Positions 12,974 to 33,950 are shown, counted from the stretch's first letter. The stretch is DNA of 64,000 bases from Brugia malayi (GCF_000002995.4 NW_025062479.1:9849721-9913720), one strand, 5' to 3'. Notes: generated by a model not told the origin, from the letters alone. Numbers and translations are program-made.

Positions 12974-14422
12974 GGATAACCCTCTTTCATTACTGGTTGG
13001 ACGTCAAGAATTATCATCCCCTCTTTCTTCACACTTTCATAGTCATATTTGTGATGATTTTTAGAGTTGAAATTGAAGCCTTTACAAATCCGGTCATATT
13101 TGCAGTCGCAAGCCCGATCATATCTTCTTACTGACCCGATTATGGCATATTTAATTTATAGCATGTCCAACCATATGTCATTAAAGAATGACTACTTATC
13201 TCATCTCATCATTAATTTTATTATCTATCTCATCATTTTAATAATAATAAAAGGCGTGAAAATAGCGTAAGGGATGAAAATCCATATATCCATCCTAAAA
13301 TCCAACCCGTGCAATTAGCGTTAATCAATCCAACAATTCATTACAAAAATCATGGTCCTATTTATTTGGCACATTGCCAAGAGTGGATAAATCATGGATA
13401 AAAGTACATGTTTATATTATTTATGTATATCACAGTTAACGTGGAACTCTTACTCCAACATCTCGAAGATACTCTTGGCTCTTTCCTTATCAGAGCTTAC
13501 CTCTTTCAATACCGCCCGTAAAACAATCTATGAAATGAAATGACTGAATGAAATTTTCAAGAAGAATAAATTGGCAGTAAAATCTGGAAGATTTTTGAAT
13601 ATTTGTTAATTTCCTCCATTAATTCCGCAAAATCCAATGATAGCAATTAACACACTGAAAAATGATTCAAGATAATTTCGTAAAGATAAGCTAATTAAAT
13701 ATTGCATTACATATGAGAGATATTTCAAAATGTTCTCATAAATATAATCTCGTCCTCATAAACACTTTAAACATTTAATAATTATAATCAGTAGTATAAT
13801 AATAAATGGAAAGCTTTGTAAATTGTTGTGTTATACATTCCGCTCTTCTGCACCATTTCTCATAATCAATAGTTCCATTTCAACATTTTTTTCCTTATTC
13901 AAACATTTCAAATATCATACAATCCTAACAACCTTACCTTCTTGATCCTACCTAATGCTCCAATTGATCTAACCCTTTTAAACACTTCACTTCCCCATTT
14001 ATCAACATAACTACCGCACCCACTGTAACCCAAACACACTGACACACATCACATCCCCACTTGCACACCTTCACTTTAAGTAGTTGCATGCAACGACAAC
14101 GTAAACGGTAGAGACAATAATTTTCATGTTTGATATGTTAAGAATGCCTCAGATTAAGTTGCCTTTTTTGAAATAATGAGTGAATATTTCACTTATGCAG
14201 TAATAACGGTTTACAGTTTATTTCTTCAGTTCAAACCTATTTCATACAGATTTCAATAATTGAGAAATACCGGCAGCTGAAAGAGTATATTGATATACTG
14301 ATTCTTAAGTGTATTAATTCAGTAATTTTTTCTATGTTGTTATCTTTGATCTAACATTTGTTAGAATATTCGATTATATTAAAAGTAAATTTCTTGTTGT
14401 CAGTTGAAATACTTTTCTTTGA

Positions 14423-14432
14423 TTCTTTTTAG
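14423..14432 (+). promoter_or_regulatory. Candidate spliced-leader acceptor for ecsit
   Basis: A pyrimidine run ending in AG lies one base before the ecsit ATG at 14434. Nematode mRNAs commonly receive a spliced leader at such sites just upstream of the start codon. Its position also decides the start: the frame is open upstream only through a TTG codon at 14404, which lies on the far side of the acceptor. No transcript evidence is available here. Confidence 0.55.
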
Positions 14433-14433
14433 A

Positions 14434-16737
14434 ATGAAAGCTGCAGTGAAATTGTTGGTGTCACATTACGGGATATCGTTGTGTTGTAAACCAGTATGTC
14501 AAGCATATCGTTTTGCATCCGAAAACAACGAAACAATTAGAAAAAAGTTACTTCCATCTGAACAGCGTTTTGATGAAGTGGTCATTGAATTGCGCAGCAA
14601 ACAAACTTTTCTAAATGTTATTGGTAAGCTTAAATGATTGCGATCATTAAGAGAATCTATGAAAGATGGCAGAGAAAAAATGGCGGATTGTGACTTATAT
14701 AGAAGTTAAGCTTTTATTAGAATGTTTTAATGAGAGTCACATAGTTTTTCATATCGATGGTGGTATATGAGAACAAAGAAAACAAATCAGTTTTTACAGG
14801 ATACCTGTGATGGTAGTAGCTAAGCTTCAAAATTAGACTGTTGATGATTTTCTACTATTCAGTTACTATATTATTTAAGGTCAGACGCGAGAAGCAAAAT
14901 TTTGTGTCATTTGTAAATGTTTAAGTTAAATTCGATGTTTTTTTGTTCCAGATAATTTTTGTAAAAAGCAAACACATGCTCGAGGACACGTTGAATTTAT
15001 AAATGCCGCTCTGAAATATATGAAAGAATATGGGTTACAAAAGGATTTGGATATTTATAAAGCTTTGCTCAACATATTTCCGAAGGGGCCAATGATACCC
15101 ACGAATGTTTTTCAGGTTTGGACTTCTTCCTCTCTGAGGCATTAGCTGATTTTCTGTTCTTATCTGAGATCAAACTGCTATAATCTTGTGAGTTTCAGCA
15201 AAGATTCTTATATTATCCTCAGCAGCAGATATGTTGTATTAAACTTCTCGACGAAATGGAATGGTTTGGTTGGTACTTTTCCTAGATTCCCTAACATTTT
15301 ACCCCTAATAATTTTGACATAGAAATAGCATTTCAGAGATATAAAATTAACAGGATAGCACGTTTATGTGTCCATTCGAACTTTATGTGTATAAGAACTA
15401 TATGTGAACGTGAAAACTGAGAATTTATATGATTTCTTGACTGCTTCTAAACGTTACAGGAGTGCAGCCTGATAAAGAAATCCATGATTTAGTCGTTAAC
15501 GCTTTTGGTGAATGGAATTATGCCTCGAAAAAGATGAAACGTATGATGTATTGGATGCCGAAGTTGAAACACTCGAACGGCTACTTGGATCGTCGAAAAA
15601 TTCAAGGCAAGAAGTTGAGTGCTGTAGACTTTGGTTATTTAGCGTTAAAAATGATATCGCGTGACCCAGGTACACGAATAACTCTTGTTGAGGTTGGTTT
15701 ACTATTTCTGCAGTTTTTCAGTGTTAATTGTAATCTACCATTAGTGGGGTTTTTATTTTTTTGAACAATTAACTTTTGAAAAGTTAGGGTTTTAATGATC
15801 GTGTGATAGAAGTCATATTTAGCCGTTCATTTTTCTCTTCGGGAAACACTGTATTCGAAATTAAGGTTGTTAGATGTAGAGTTTTACAGATGAACGATAC
15901 AGAGTTAAATGAATCTGATAGGTGGCTGTTGTCGGCTCAAAGTCATCTTCAGAAGAAATTATTACAAAGTTTGAGAAAAAGTACTACGTTATATGTGGAT
16001 GGACCTAATAAAGTATATTTAATGGATAATTGTATTGAGTACGTTGGTCTCTTTAGTAATCCGAAATCTCATTACTATGAAAAATATGATGACAATAATT
16101 TGGTAAGAATTTTTTTATATTAGAAGCTTTGTCACTTAAGATTAATTTTTAGATTAAATACGACTTCTGTTTAATCTAAATAAAATTAAGGTTGTTAGGT
16201 TGTTCGTAAAAGCAGTTGTCTTGAAGTATTCTGTAATCCTGATCTTTTTTTGACATATGTCGACATATTGCCTGAAAATTGTTTATTTCTGATGTAAATT
16301 AAATTTCTTATGTGTGTTAGTGTTGCAATATAAATTGCAATACACGATTGGCAATATTGGATTTAAACAAATTGCAGTATTTCTGGAATTTTACTATATT
16401 ACGGTCAAACATCACTTAAGAAAAAAAAATCAAATTAGCCACTAATCGATGCGTGACTTGTCCATTTTTTTAATGAAAATCTGATCTGGTTGTTTTTCAG
16501 GATGAAGACTTTGAAAATTGGGAAAGCGAGTGGGATAGAAGGTATGAAAAACGTCCAAACATTCACGAACAGCAACATGAAACAGTTCTAGCACTTTCGG
16601 TTTTTGGCAAAGTTTATCGAAAAACTGCAATTGCTTGGATCAGTCATTTGCAAGAAACAAATCCATCCTTACATAGTGCCCAAGTTTTATTCCGCACAAA
16701 ACAAGCCACTAAGACATTAGTAACACCATTAGCTTGA
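14434..16737 (+). CDS. ecsit: ECSIT, mitochondrial complex I assembly / signalling adaptor
   Basis: Six exons (14434-14623, 14952-15115, 15199-15268, 15460-15692, 15890-16102, 16501-16737) join in frame into 368 residues. In animals ECSIT is a mitochondrial assembly factor for respiratory complex I and has also been described as a Toll/BMP pathway adaptor. Family landmarks are ARGHVEFINAALKYM, LLNIFPKGPMIPTNVFQ, then QRFLYYPQQQ and LDEMEWFGVQPDKEIHDL, with WMPKLKH further on. The first 25 or so residues are basic and hydrophobic without acids, as expected of a mitochondrial presequence. The protein is shorter than the roughly 430-residue human form. The C-terminal exons, ending in a segment rich in T and Q, are less conserved but keep one frame. 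It diverges from eel-1. Confidence 0.92.
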
Positions 16738-19700
16738 TGTATAATCATTTTTTGTTAATTTTCATTTATTGCAAGTTGATAGCCATTGTTCGAATGTAGG
16801 TGAATGTTAAACATCATACAAGTATAAATTATGATACCTCGATACAAGGATAAAAGTATTTGGAAATGTGTACAGAAACCATCATTTTCTTTGCATTATT
16901 TTTCCAGTACTGAAATTATTTTTTTCTTTGTATATTAAAGATATTTTTTTGTAGTTAAGTGTTTCGAATGCTCTGTGTTATCAAACTTCGAGTGTCCCAT
17001 AAAAATATATATTTAACATCCGTTTATGTATAATGTCCAAACTGATTTACACTGTTAGACTATATATTGAACCACACATATAAACCATACACACATTGAA
17101 GGTTACAAAATTGTCACGGAATTCTTCGATTCTGGACGAATATGATATAATCTAATGCTGGCTAAAATCAAATACACAAGGTCATAGTATTGAGTCGGAT
17201 ATTTATATGAAACAAGAATACGGAAAGATTTCCAGATAATATCACCAGATACTTTCAACAGAATTCTGTCGGTGTATATAGTCCTTTCTGCATTAATAGT
17301 CCGATGTTAATGTGACAAAGACCGTGTTGCAATTGAGTCCCAACATCTTCCAAACTTACAACTAGAAGACCAGTTGTTGTCTCGGTTTTCTTTCCAATTT
17401 CACTTAATTCTACAGCTAGAGAAGGAGGTTTTAACCATTTTAATTGTCGAATTTCACAGTGCATATCTTTTCTTATCATTAAAATGCGTTAAAAAAATGA
17501 AGGATCTATCGAAACATGTACTTTTTTCTTTTTCTCCAGAGAGATTTTGGAATTAATTCACCATACCAATAATAAGAAGATCGAGAGCACTGAGGGTGAC
17601 ACAAACTCAGTTAGTACTGCTATTTTTAAAGTATCATTCAGTTTTTATCCTGTACTATACAGCGAATTTTCTTTAGCTATTTTCTATCTCTATTTGAATT
17701 TCTACATAAACATCTTATACTACTCTCGAAGTTCCTGTAAATATAAGAAACTGACCGGCACGAAAGCGTTAATACTTTCGAGGGTCTCTTACAGACATAT
17801 GACTGCTTCATTAGATTGGCAAAAAGTTTCTTTTATAAATCAGTGGAGATGTAATTATTGAAGTGAATGTTATAATTTTATTGTTTTTCTCATATTTTCT
17901 CATACTTGAACGAGAACAAGTGAAAAGTGTTTAGTTAAAAGGAATTTATCGATGATAATCACTGAGTGGTTACCCATCGACTCACTGTTGTGTTTTCACT
18001 CCGAAAGAGTTAGATTTCCGAGTTATTCCAAGCAAGGAAATATGATAGTATCATATTCATTATGTAATGCTAGAATGACATAAATTTTGTACAATTGTCA
18101 ACTTTACAACACAATCTAGCATTCAAAGTTTGCTGCTTTCAAGAGATTCTTTACATACATCTCATGAACTTCCCTTTTTATTTGTGTCGAATTTTTGCAG
18201 CTAATCAAAATTTAAAATTACTGAGTAATTTGAACAATTGCAACATAGCTTCCATTACATCCATTGGTTAATTAATTATATTCAAGGCAGTTTCCGCAAA
18301 TGCTACTTGAAATGAAAACAGTTTTGAGATGATTCATTTCTATTATTTCTAAAATATATGATCCTTTGGATTAAAAAGAAAGTGATTGCAAGTTTCATTT
18401 TTCAAGCCAAAAAAAAATTAAAGAAAAACTGAAATTTAAAAGAATGCTACCATAATCAGTTTATTTTTCACTTTTTTTTTCTAAATCATATTCTTTCTTT
18501 TTAAGCTATTTGTTTCTCTAAGAAATGTGTTCCAAACGATTTAACATTCATTTTTTACTAGATTTTCACACTTTATTAGTTTTTCTGTTCAAATAAACAA
18601 ATTATAATACGAAAAAGCAAACAAACAAACATCTAGTTTTTCTTCACCAAACACTTTTTTAACTTTCAGATCTCAATTTCATCATCTTTTACCTAATTGT
18701 CTAGAAAAAAAAAAAAAAAAAAAAAAAGGAAAAAAATTATATTGTGTTCCTGAGAGGAAATTTCGGTACGAAGAAAGTATATTACATTAAAATGCTTGGA
18801 ATAAAACCAGCTTTTCTTATCTTTTTTCTTTTTCACTCCCTCTCTCTCTTTCCCTTTCCATAGAATCAATTCTTATACACGATTATTCACATAAAAAAAA
18901 GTCGTAATAAAAATTGGGAAAAGAAGAAGTAAACATAATTAATTATTTTCTTCTAATTAATCTATCAATATAACAAATTAACACCGTTTGTTTTTTTTTT
19001 TTTCTGTATATTTATGAAATATATGTATATATTACATATTTATTGATGAATATTTTGCAATTTAATTTTCGGATCGTCTAACTTCTAGTTGTTTTGTTTA
19101 TATTGTTCTGTTTGAGTTCTATCTTTTCAAAAAATTATCGCATCATTAAATTGTATGACTAATTATAAAACAAATCGTACTTTTTTTTTAAAAAAAAAAA
19201 GTGAAGTATAAAAGATAACATAGCTAATTATTAAAAAAAAAAAAGAAAACGATACTATTTTAAAGCACAATTATAATGTCAGAATATAATATCCGGTAAT
19301 TAAATCAAATTATTAACAACAGCAACAAAAATAATCTATTGATTTGAAGTAAATTAACAAAGGTGAACTCTTGGTACGATATAAAAAAATTCATGAGGAT
19401 ATTTAAATCTGTCCGAAAATTTTATGGATAATACAAAGCAATACTGGAATTTTTTTTTGAAAAAAAAAAAAACACTAAGAATTTTTTTTTGAGAGTTTCC
19501 ATCACATCTTTTATGCCTCTAACCTTATTTATTTCATTTTTGCTTAAATTAATGAAATAAAATAGTGAAATTAATTCACTGAATAAAATAGCACATAAAT
19601 GTTCAATTTTGATCAATTTCATTCATTTCTAATTTCAATCAGTTAATCAAAGGTAAAAAAAAAAAAAAAAAAAAAAAAAACATGCAATGAAAATATTTGA

Positions 19701-19909
19701 GTATATTAAAAAAAAAATTTGAATAATTAAAAAATTTGAATTAATGACTATATTTTTTCCTATCCTTTTGTGAGAGCACATCAGTAAAATCATATCAATT
19801 TTTTAACTCTACTGACTTCATTAGCAAAAATATAAAAGGTGTAGAAGTTAAAGACGTAGAAAATCAGCTTTAATCATACATAAAAATTATTTTAAATCAA
19901 TTATTAATT

Positions 19910-19949
19910 TAACAATGCTATTGACAATCTAATGTTAATAGCATTGTTA
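19910..19949. repeat. Perfect 13-bp inverted repeat (hairpin)
   Basis: TAACAATGCTATT at 19910-19922 is repeated as its exact reverse complement at 19937-19949, with a 14-base loop. A T-rich run follows the right arm. No gene is adjacent. Confidence 0.75.
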
Positions 19950-21294
19950 ATAATTTTTTTTTCTTGATTATATTCATGAAAACAAATAAATTGATTAACA
20001 TATACATATATATATCCACAATTATTCCAGACATCAATTATTTGCCGCCTAATTTTACTCAAATAAGCAACAGGCAAGAATTTATGAAGTTTGTTTGTCG
20101 AATGTACAATATAACAAACTTATGAAATGTCATCAACTTATTAATGATGTAAAAGTAAAAAAAAAAAAAAAACAAGGAATATAATAAGAATAATAATAAT
20201 GAAACTACTGCTTTTTTTGCTTATGAATGGAATCGTAATATAACAATCTTTTCAATTTTATATTATTTACCATATTTTCTCTTCTATCTTCCATTGATAA
20301 ACTTTAAATTGTTGTATTTACTTTTCTTTATTGTGTTAGAAAAAAACTATCGACAAAGTTATTAGTAATGAGAAGAAAGAATGATTGTTACTGATTTTCG
20401 AATTAAATTTCCATATCTTTTCACATAACAGTGACATTTCCACGCATATTTTTAAACTTTTTAATCTAAGAATAATTTTAAGGGTAAAAAATTCGGTGCT
20501 TAATGGAAAAAACCGGAAAAAAATTCATCTATCATTGAGAGGATTTTGTTTAAGTTGAGAAATAAAGAATAAAAAAAAAAACTACCAAATGTTGTTAGGT
20601 ATTAAATGCATTTCTAAACAATTATTTTGATAATATTTATTTCATACTATATTAAATGGAGTTTATCATTAGCGAAATGAATATTAAATTAAATTTTAAC
20701 TTTTTTTAACATTTCTTGATTTTCCGAATAGAAGAAGGATTTGTTTAAAAATTATTGAACTTTTATAATCATGGAACATATTACGCATTTAGTGAAAAGA
20801 ATTGATAAAGTGATAAAGATATTCATGCAATGATATCGGGTACAACTAATACTTGATGAAAGCAGTAAAAAATTTTTCCTCCCCCCCTTTTTTTCAAGTT
20901 ACTACAAAATACCTAAAATACTTAGTCATAGAGATCATTAAGAATCAGATTTTAGAAGGAACGAAGATGAAAATAAAAGAAGGCTATTGGGTAAGTAAAC
21001 TGCATAATAACAAATTTTGATAATTTTAAAATCATTAAGAAATGGCATATTGTTCAAAAATATTTTAAAAAAAGAAAAAAAAAAAACGAACAAAAGCCAA
21101 GATTTTTTTCTTATATTTTATTGAAAATGTAAGAAAATAGTAACAATGTTTACTACAACTCTATTTATTTTCTATTTATATTCTCAATTTTCTATTTAAA
21201 ACTTATAAAACTAATTCTTCAACAAAGTAAAAGTTGTTTAAAGAAAGGAAAAAAGAAACAGCAAGTATAAAAAAGGAAAATAGGTAACAAGCTT

Positions 21295-21296
<2 letters not shown>

Positions 21297-21340
<44 letters not shown>
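21297..21340. repeat. (AT)22 microsatellite
   Basis: An uninterrupted run of 22 AT dinucleotides, about 600 bp upstream of the collagen start codon. A second array of GTAT tetranucleotides with flanking TA repeats follows at about 21465-21521. Confidence 0.95.
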
Positions 21341-21344
<4 letters not shown>

Positions 21345-21903
21345 TTTAATTGAGAAGACAATAAAGTAACTTAAACTATTATCTAGAAAATTCAATTAAG
21401 ATGAAATATCAGAAATGAAACCCTCATATCTGCAATACAAATGACATTCAAAGTTCATATGTGTATGTATATATATATGTGTATGTATGTATGTATGTAT
21501 GTTGTATATGTATATATATATTTTCAGCAACAATAATCTCTTGTAAATATATTAAAATGAAAATAATGAAGTAATAAATAATTATTAATAAGTAAGTAGC
21601 GAAAGGATTATAAATGAATATGTGTTATTGGAAAAAAAAAGGAATTTAAAGAGTAATGATATTTCAGACTTTTTTTTTAAGATTAAATTAGATTAGATAA
21701 GATTAAGTGATATTAAATCAGATTATGAGTGAGAGAGAGAGAGAGAGATTTGAAATGAGGTATCAACAAGGGATACGGTTGATGAAAATAAACAAAAGGA
21801 GGAGGGATGGAGGAGGACCAAAGGATGACGAGAGAGGTGCACAACAATTTTTTGCGTGTATATGCGTTCCACGACGGCGACCGAGAACCAGTGTTCCTGG
21901 ACG

Positions 21904-21911
21904 GTATAAAA
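21904..21911 (+). promoter_or_regulatory. TATA-like box of the collagen gene
   Basis: GGTATAAAAGG lies 42 bases before the collagen ATG at 21946. The motif is a near-perfect TATA box, and the spacing allows a transcription start around 21930 with a very short leader. The preceding 130 bases are unusually GC-rich for this window, and a (GA)n tract lies at 21727-21749. Highly expressed, moult-timed cuticle collagens commonly have such focused promoters; use in this gene is inferred. Confidence 0.7.
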
Positions 21912-21945
21912 GGACACTCAGGTTGTCATTGCGGATGGATGAAAA

Positions 21946-24207
<2,262 letters not shown>

Positions 24208-24289
24208 TCCTTTTTTTCATTTCTCCCTGTATTCTGTGAACTCGATTAAAATACATTTTTTGGGTGCTCATTAGTTAAGAAGTGATTTT

Positions 24290-24295
24290 AATAAA
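24290..24295 (+). terminator. Poly(A) signal AATAAA of the collagen gene
   Basis: A canonical AATAAA lies 83 bases after the collagen stop codon in otherwise featureless 3' sequence, at the distance expected for a short worm 3' UTR. Confidence 0.6.
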
Positions 24296-25732
24296 GCAAG
24301 TTGATCAATGTAAAATTGTGTTCATTCAATCAATCATCACTCAGTCCTCATTTATTTTATATATACCACATTTTTCTTTCGTTTTTTTTATTATTTTTGC
24401 AACCCATCATACTTTATCATTTACATCGTCCTGTGAATTATATGAAATTGCATCCGGTATTGAGTGGACGATAAGAATGTCCAAATTATTTGACAGAATC
24501 GTTGAGAAAAGAAGGATCATTGTAGCGTTTATGAACCGGTTCCGATGGTCACTACTATATCTACGATAATTACCATCAAATAACACTATTCCTACACTCT
24601 CAATAACCAACTAATCCAATAAGGGATAATATTAATATTTAACATATTAATATTTAAAATTCGAGGAAAAGATGGATTAATAATATTGCAACATTTACGA
24701 AACAAGTATCGAAATATTGAGAAGATAACGAGGGATGAAAAAAAAAAATATATAAAATTTCATAAAGAAGTTATAGCTATTAAAATTGATTTATTTAGCA
24801 ATTGATAACAAATTTATTAGCAAATTTTTTGCCAAATTATGCAATAAAATTGCTATCACAAATTTTTTTTACTATCATTACTACTACTATCACTATCACT
24901 ATTATTTTTACTAATTGTTGTCGCTACCTTGTTATTGCTTTTTTCCTTTCTTTTTATTATTTCTATTATCATAAATATTATCACAACTATGTTGTATCAT
25001 CATTACTATTATTATGTATTCAAGTGTTATCACTATATCAACAAAACATAATACGGCAATAACAAATACTACTATTGCAACAACAACAACAAAAGCTGCT
25101 TAATTATTACTGCTGTTAGCGTGGAGTTGATGCAGCAATAATAAATAAATAATTCATTCCTTCCATCAGAACTTTTTCTCAATCTTTGTGCATGTGTGTA
25201 TGTGTGTGTACGCTAGAATATTTCAATAAATGGCAGTAAAATGAAAAGGGAAGAGAAACGAAAAAAAAAGAAGTGCAATGTTATAAACAAGAATATGAGT
25301 ATAGCTTAGATTAAATAGAGTAGTGTAAGCTAACTAACTAGCTGGCAGCATGATGTTGTCACTGCAACTTAATATGGTCAGATAATGTATAAGCATTCTC
25401 CTTCGACATTTCCACCTGCTACGCATTCATTTCAATCTTTCAATATTGGATTCAATCATTAGATCATTTCTGCTCTTCACTATCTCTCTGTTAGTTTTAA
25501 TTATATCAGCCATTTGTTTATTATTTTTGTCTTTTTTTTTTTTTAATTTAATTGATAACAATTCATTTTTTTTTTTTTGTCAATAAATTTTAAAAAAATA
25601 GCAAATGATATTTATTTCAGCTATTATTGGTATTATTAATAATTTATGTGATAAATGTTAAAAAATAAACAGAAATTTAGCTTGAATTTATTTAACATGC
25701 TAGATAGTACTAAACAATAAAACAATAAATCG
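24296..25732. other. Intergenic region between collagen and cmk-1
   Basis: About 1.4 kb of AT-rich sequence with ACT/ATC-type trinucleotide-rich stretches (24870-25030) and CAACAA runs near 25078. It should contain the cmk-1 promoter. A TTTAG at about 25675 could serve as a spliced-leader acceptor for cmk-1. No coding content is recognised. Confidence 0.5.
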
Positions 25733-31463
<5,731 letters not shown>

Positions 31464-32442
31464 GCAGCATTTTAACCAAACATATATGATCATTTTTCCA
31501 GGAATTATCGCAAAGACAGGAGAAAATCAATATTTAAATTTACATAATCCTCATCATTATGATCTTACATATAAATTTCATTGATAATTTTTTTTTTTAA
31601 AAAGCAGCTGTAAACGGCCTTCCATCCATCATTATGATTATCACTTTCCACATGTTTGATTGTAAAATTTGAAGTATGAAGAGAAATACACACCTAGGTC
31701 TATCATAATTTTTATGGCTTTTAGAAGTCTATCTGGGAAATCAAATTAAAATCAAATTGTAGAATTAGAATTAGATCTAAGCTATCGTAGAATTCTTCAA
31801 TCCATTTGTAAAGGCAAATTGCAGAAAACATTCTGGGAATTGCCTATTATGAATTTAACATCCTATTCTTTTCATAAACATCTCATATTCGGCAATCAGA
31901 AAAAGAAAGCAAGCTTCACGACAGAATTACAGTCTGCCTAGAAATATCTACTCTAATCAGGAGCCCAACCACTCATTATCGGAAAAACTGAGACAGATTT
32001 ATCTCTATATTAAATCCATAAGGTAGAAGTTTGTAGACTAAAGACTGTCTAATTTGAACATAAATTTATTCCTTAAATATAAAACATTAAATTGTTTCAA
32101 TTCCTTTTTTTTTAAAAAAAAAATGGGAAAGCATTTCTCCGAATTCATCTTCCAACTGGTAGCTAAGCTTGTTATAATCTGCAAACAACAAATATTTGCA
32201 TTGCTTAATGTGTTGTAAATTACTCCCAATTTTATTGTTATCATCTTCCAAACTGGCAATCAAATTTAGATTCGATTGTTAAAAAGTTGTAAGCTATTTG
32301 TTCGATGAACTTTGTTGTAATTCAAATCTCCTTGTGATTGGAAATATCGCAGAGGTCTTCCAATCTGACGCAATGTTATCAACCAATTCCCACTATATTA
32401 AGAGTAAAGGTCATCTGTGAGTGACAGCTTCTTTACTCACTG

Positions 32443-32494
32443 CAATCTAACACTTTGTTCTAAGCTAATGCTCACTATATGACGAGCTAAAACT
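32443..32494. repeat. 52-bp direct repeat, copy 1
   Basis: Reading by eye, this segment is identical over 52 bases to 33409-33460. It begins CAATCTAACACTTTGTTC and ends GAGCTAAAACT; the flanks differ on both sides. Confidence 0.85.
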
Positions 32495-33408
32495 AACATT
32501 TGGGTTCAATTTCTTGGGTATCGCAAGCTGAGCCTCAGTTATCTCAGCATGCACTCATTCACTTGCAGCAAGCGGTGATGCAATGCAACAGTGGCGGTAA
32601 CCGACGGAGCGAAAGTACGACAATTTAGCGAATATTTAGCAGAATATTCGTATAATCCTATTACTGTATGAGGATATTGTAAGGTTATTAGCCAGCGTTT
32701 GAAGTTATGATAACAGCAAGAATGTATATTACTACAAACTTATCTGTCATTGAAAATGATAATTTGAAAGATTTTCTGGAGTACCACTAATTTACTTATT
32801 AATGATTCACATCTCTTTCAAAGTTTCATTTTATTTTCATTTAAGATAACTTTTAGAAATTAAAAAAGAAGAAAAAGAACATACATAAAACAAAAAATAA
32901 TCTTTAACTAATTCCTAATGTCTTTCGCACAAAGATCTGATATAAGCAAGTATTATCAAATAAATCTTCAAAATTCAAAAAGCAAAGACGAGAAGTCAAT
33001 CGATCATGCTTGCATATCATAGCTTTTTGCCAGTTAATTTTGAAGAAATTTCACGAAAAAAAATCATGGAGAAATTTTACGAATTATTTAAAATGTCAAT
33101 TAAAAATATAAGAAAATCACAGCTACAATTAAATTAAAATCAAAGTGCTGTTGACAGTGTTTCAAAAAAATGTATAATTTGAAGATGTAAATTGCATTCA
33201 CCATGCAACGGATGTCTCAGGCATCCTGAAATGTGGAATATCTTTTATCCCTTTTTTCGTTCTTCGTATTTCCGAATCTAATGCATTGATCTGTAAAATT
33301 ACCAATAGAAAAGATTCGACCAGGATAAGTGGAAGTGCAAAAATTTTCAAAAATATTTAAACTAAATTGAACTGCAAAAATTTCAGAAGAAAAAAAAGGC
33401 AAAAATTT

Positions 33409-33460
33409 CAATCTAACACTTTGTTCTAAGCTAATGCTCACTATATGACGAGCTAAAACT
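33409..33460. repeat. 52-bp direct repeat, copy 2
   Basis: Second copy of the 32443-32494 element, in the same orientation 966 bp downstream. Its left flank is A-rich and shows no target-site duplication that I can see. Confidence 0.85.
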
Positions 33461-33590
33461 TCTACTAAGAACTTTCCCGGCATCCATTACTCGAAGATAT
33501 TAACTTCTACAATCTGATAGAGTTGTGAAGTAAATGAACCAATGATAAAGAAAATCAATATCCGAAATCTCAAAAAAAAGAACCTATGAA

Positions 33591-33653
33591 GATAATCACT
33601 GATGTCTCAAGATGTTTCATCATCTAAAACATCTTGAGACATCGGTTATTATC
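33591..33653. repeat. Long hairpin with 27-bp arms
   Basis: The arms, about 27 bases each, are centred on an 8-base loop (CATCATCT). The inner 16 or so base pairs (GATGTCTCAAGATGTT and its complement) are perfect, and the outer part has about three mismatches before ending in GATAAT/ATTATC. It could be a small inverted-repeat element or a structured RNA. Confidence 0.75.
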
Positions 33654-33906
33654 TTTATTTACAAATTTTTTTACAAAACTTTGAAAAATATTCAAATAAA
33701 CCTATAATTAACACAACAAATAAGTTATCTCTGTTAACATAATATTATGAATGGTAAAATGCGAAAATTTTTTTTACTGAGTAAGGAAACATTTGTCATA
33801 TCTTTTTTCCACAACATATTAAAGTCACACGTCGAATGCTTACCAAATAGTAAAGTAGAATACAAATCTAAAACTAGGCGATTCCTATTTTAATAACTGT
33901 AGCAGC

Positions 33907-33950
33907 CAGATCAGATTAACAAATGATATTTGTGTAATCTGATCTGACTT
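33907..33950. repeat. Imperfect hairpin with about 18-bp arms
   Basis: CAGATCAGATTA on the left is matched by its exact complement TAATCTGATCTG on the right, extended inward through CAAAT/ATTTG with a one-base bulge and a very short loop. Confidence 0.7.

Larger units (their letters stand above)
12607..14433. other. Divergent intergenic region between eel-1 and ecsit
   Basis: About 1.8 kb separates the two divergently transcribed genes and should contain both promoters. It holds a degenerate tandem repeat (12839-12973, listed separately) and otherwise AT-rich single-copy sequence with short open frames of no recognisable content. No TATA box is obvious next to either start codon. Both starts sit 1-2 bases after an AG preceded by pyrimidines, which suggests spliced-leader addition rather than a start-proximal core promoter. 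Confidence 0.6.
16738..21903. other. AT-rich intergenic region between ecsit and the collagen gene
   Basis: About 5.2 kb is dominated by A/T homopolymers (for example A runs at 18703-18726 and 19655-19680), a long (AT)n array and short open frames rich in F, I, K and N. The only stretch with balanced codon use is a 74-codon ATG-initiated frame on the minus strand at 17255-17479; it has an in-frame stop just upstream and no good splice acceptor (see findings). I see no tRNA, rRNA or transposase. Confidence 0.6.

Noticed and set aside
33217..33483. 88-codon minus-strand frame near fem-1
   Set aside because: It overlaps one copy of the 52-bp repeat, has no family resemblance, and fem-1 already ends at 34499.
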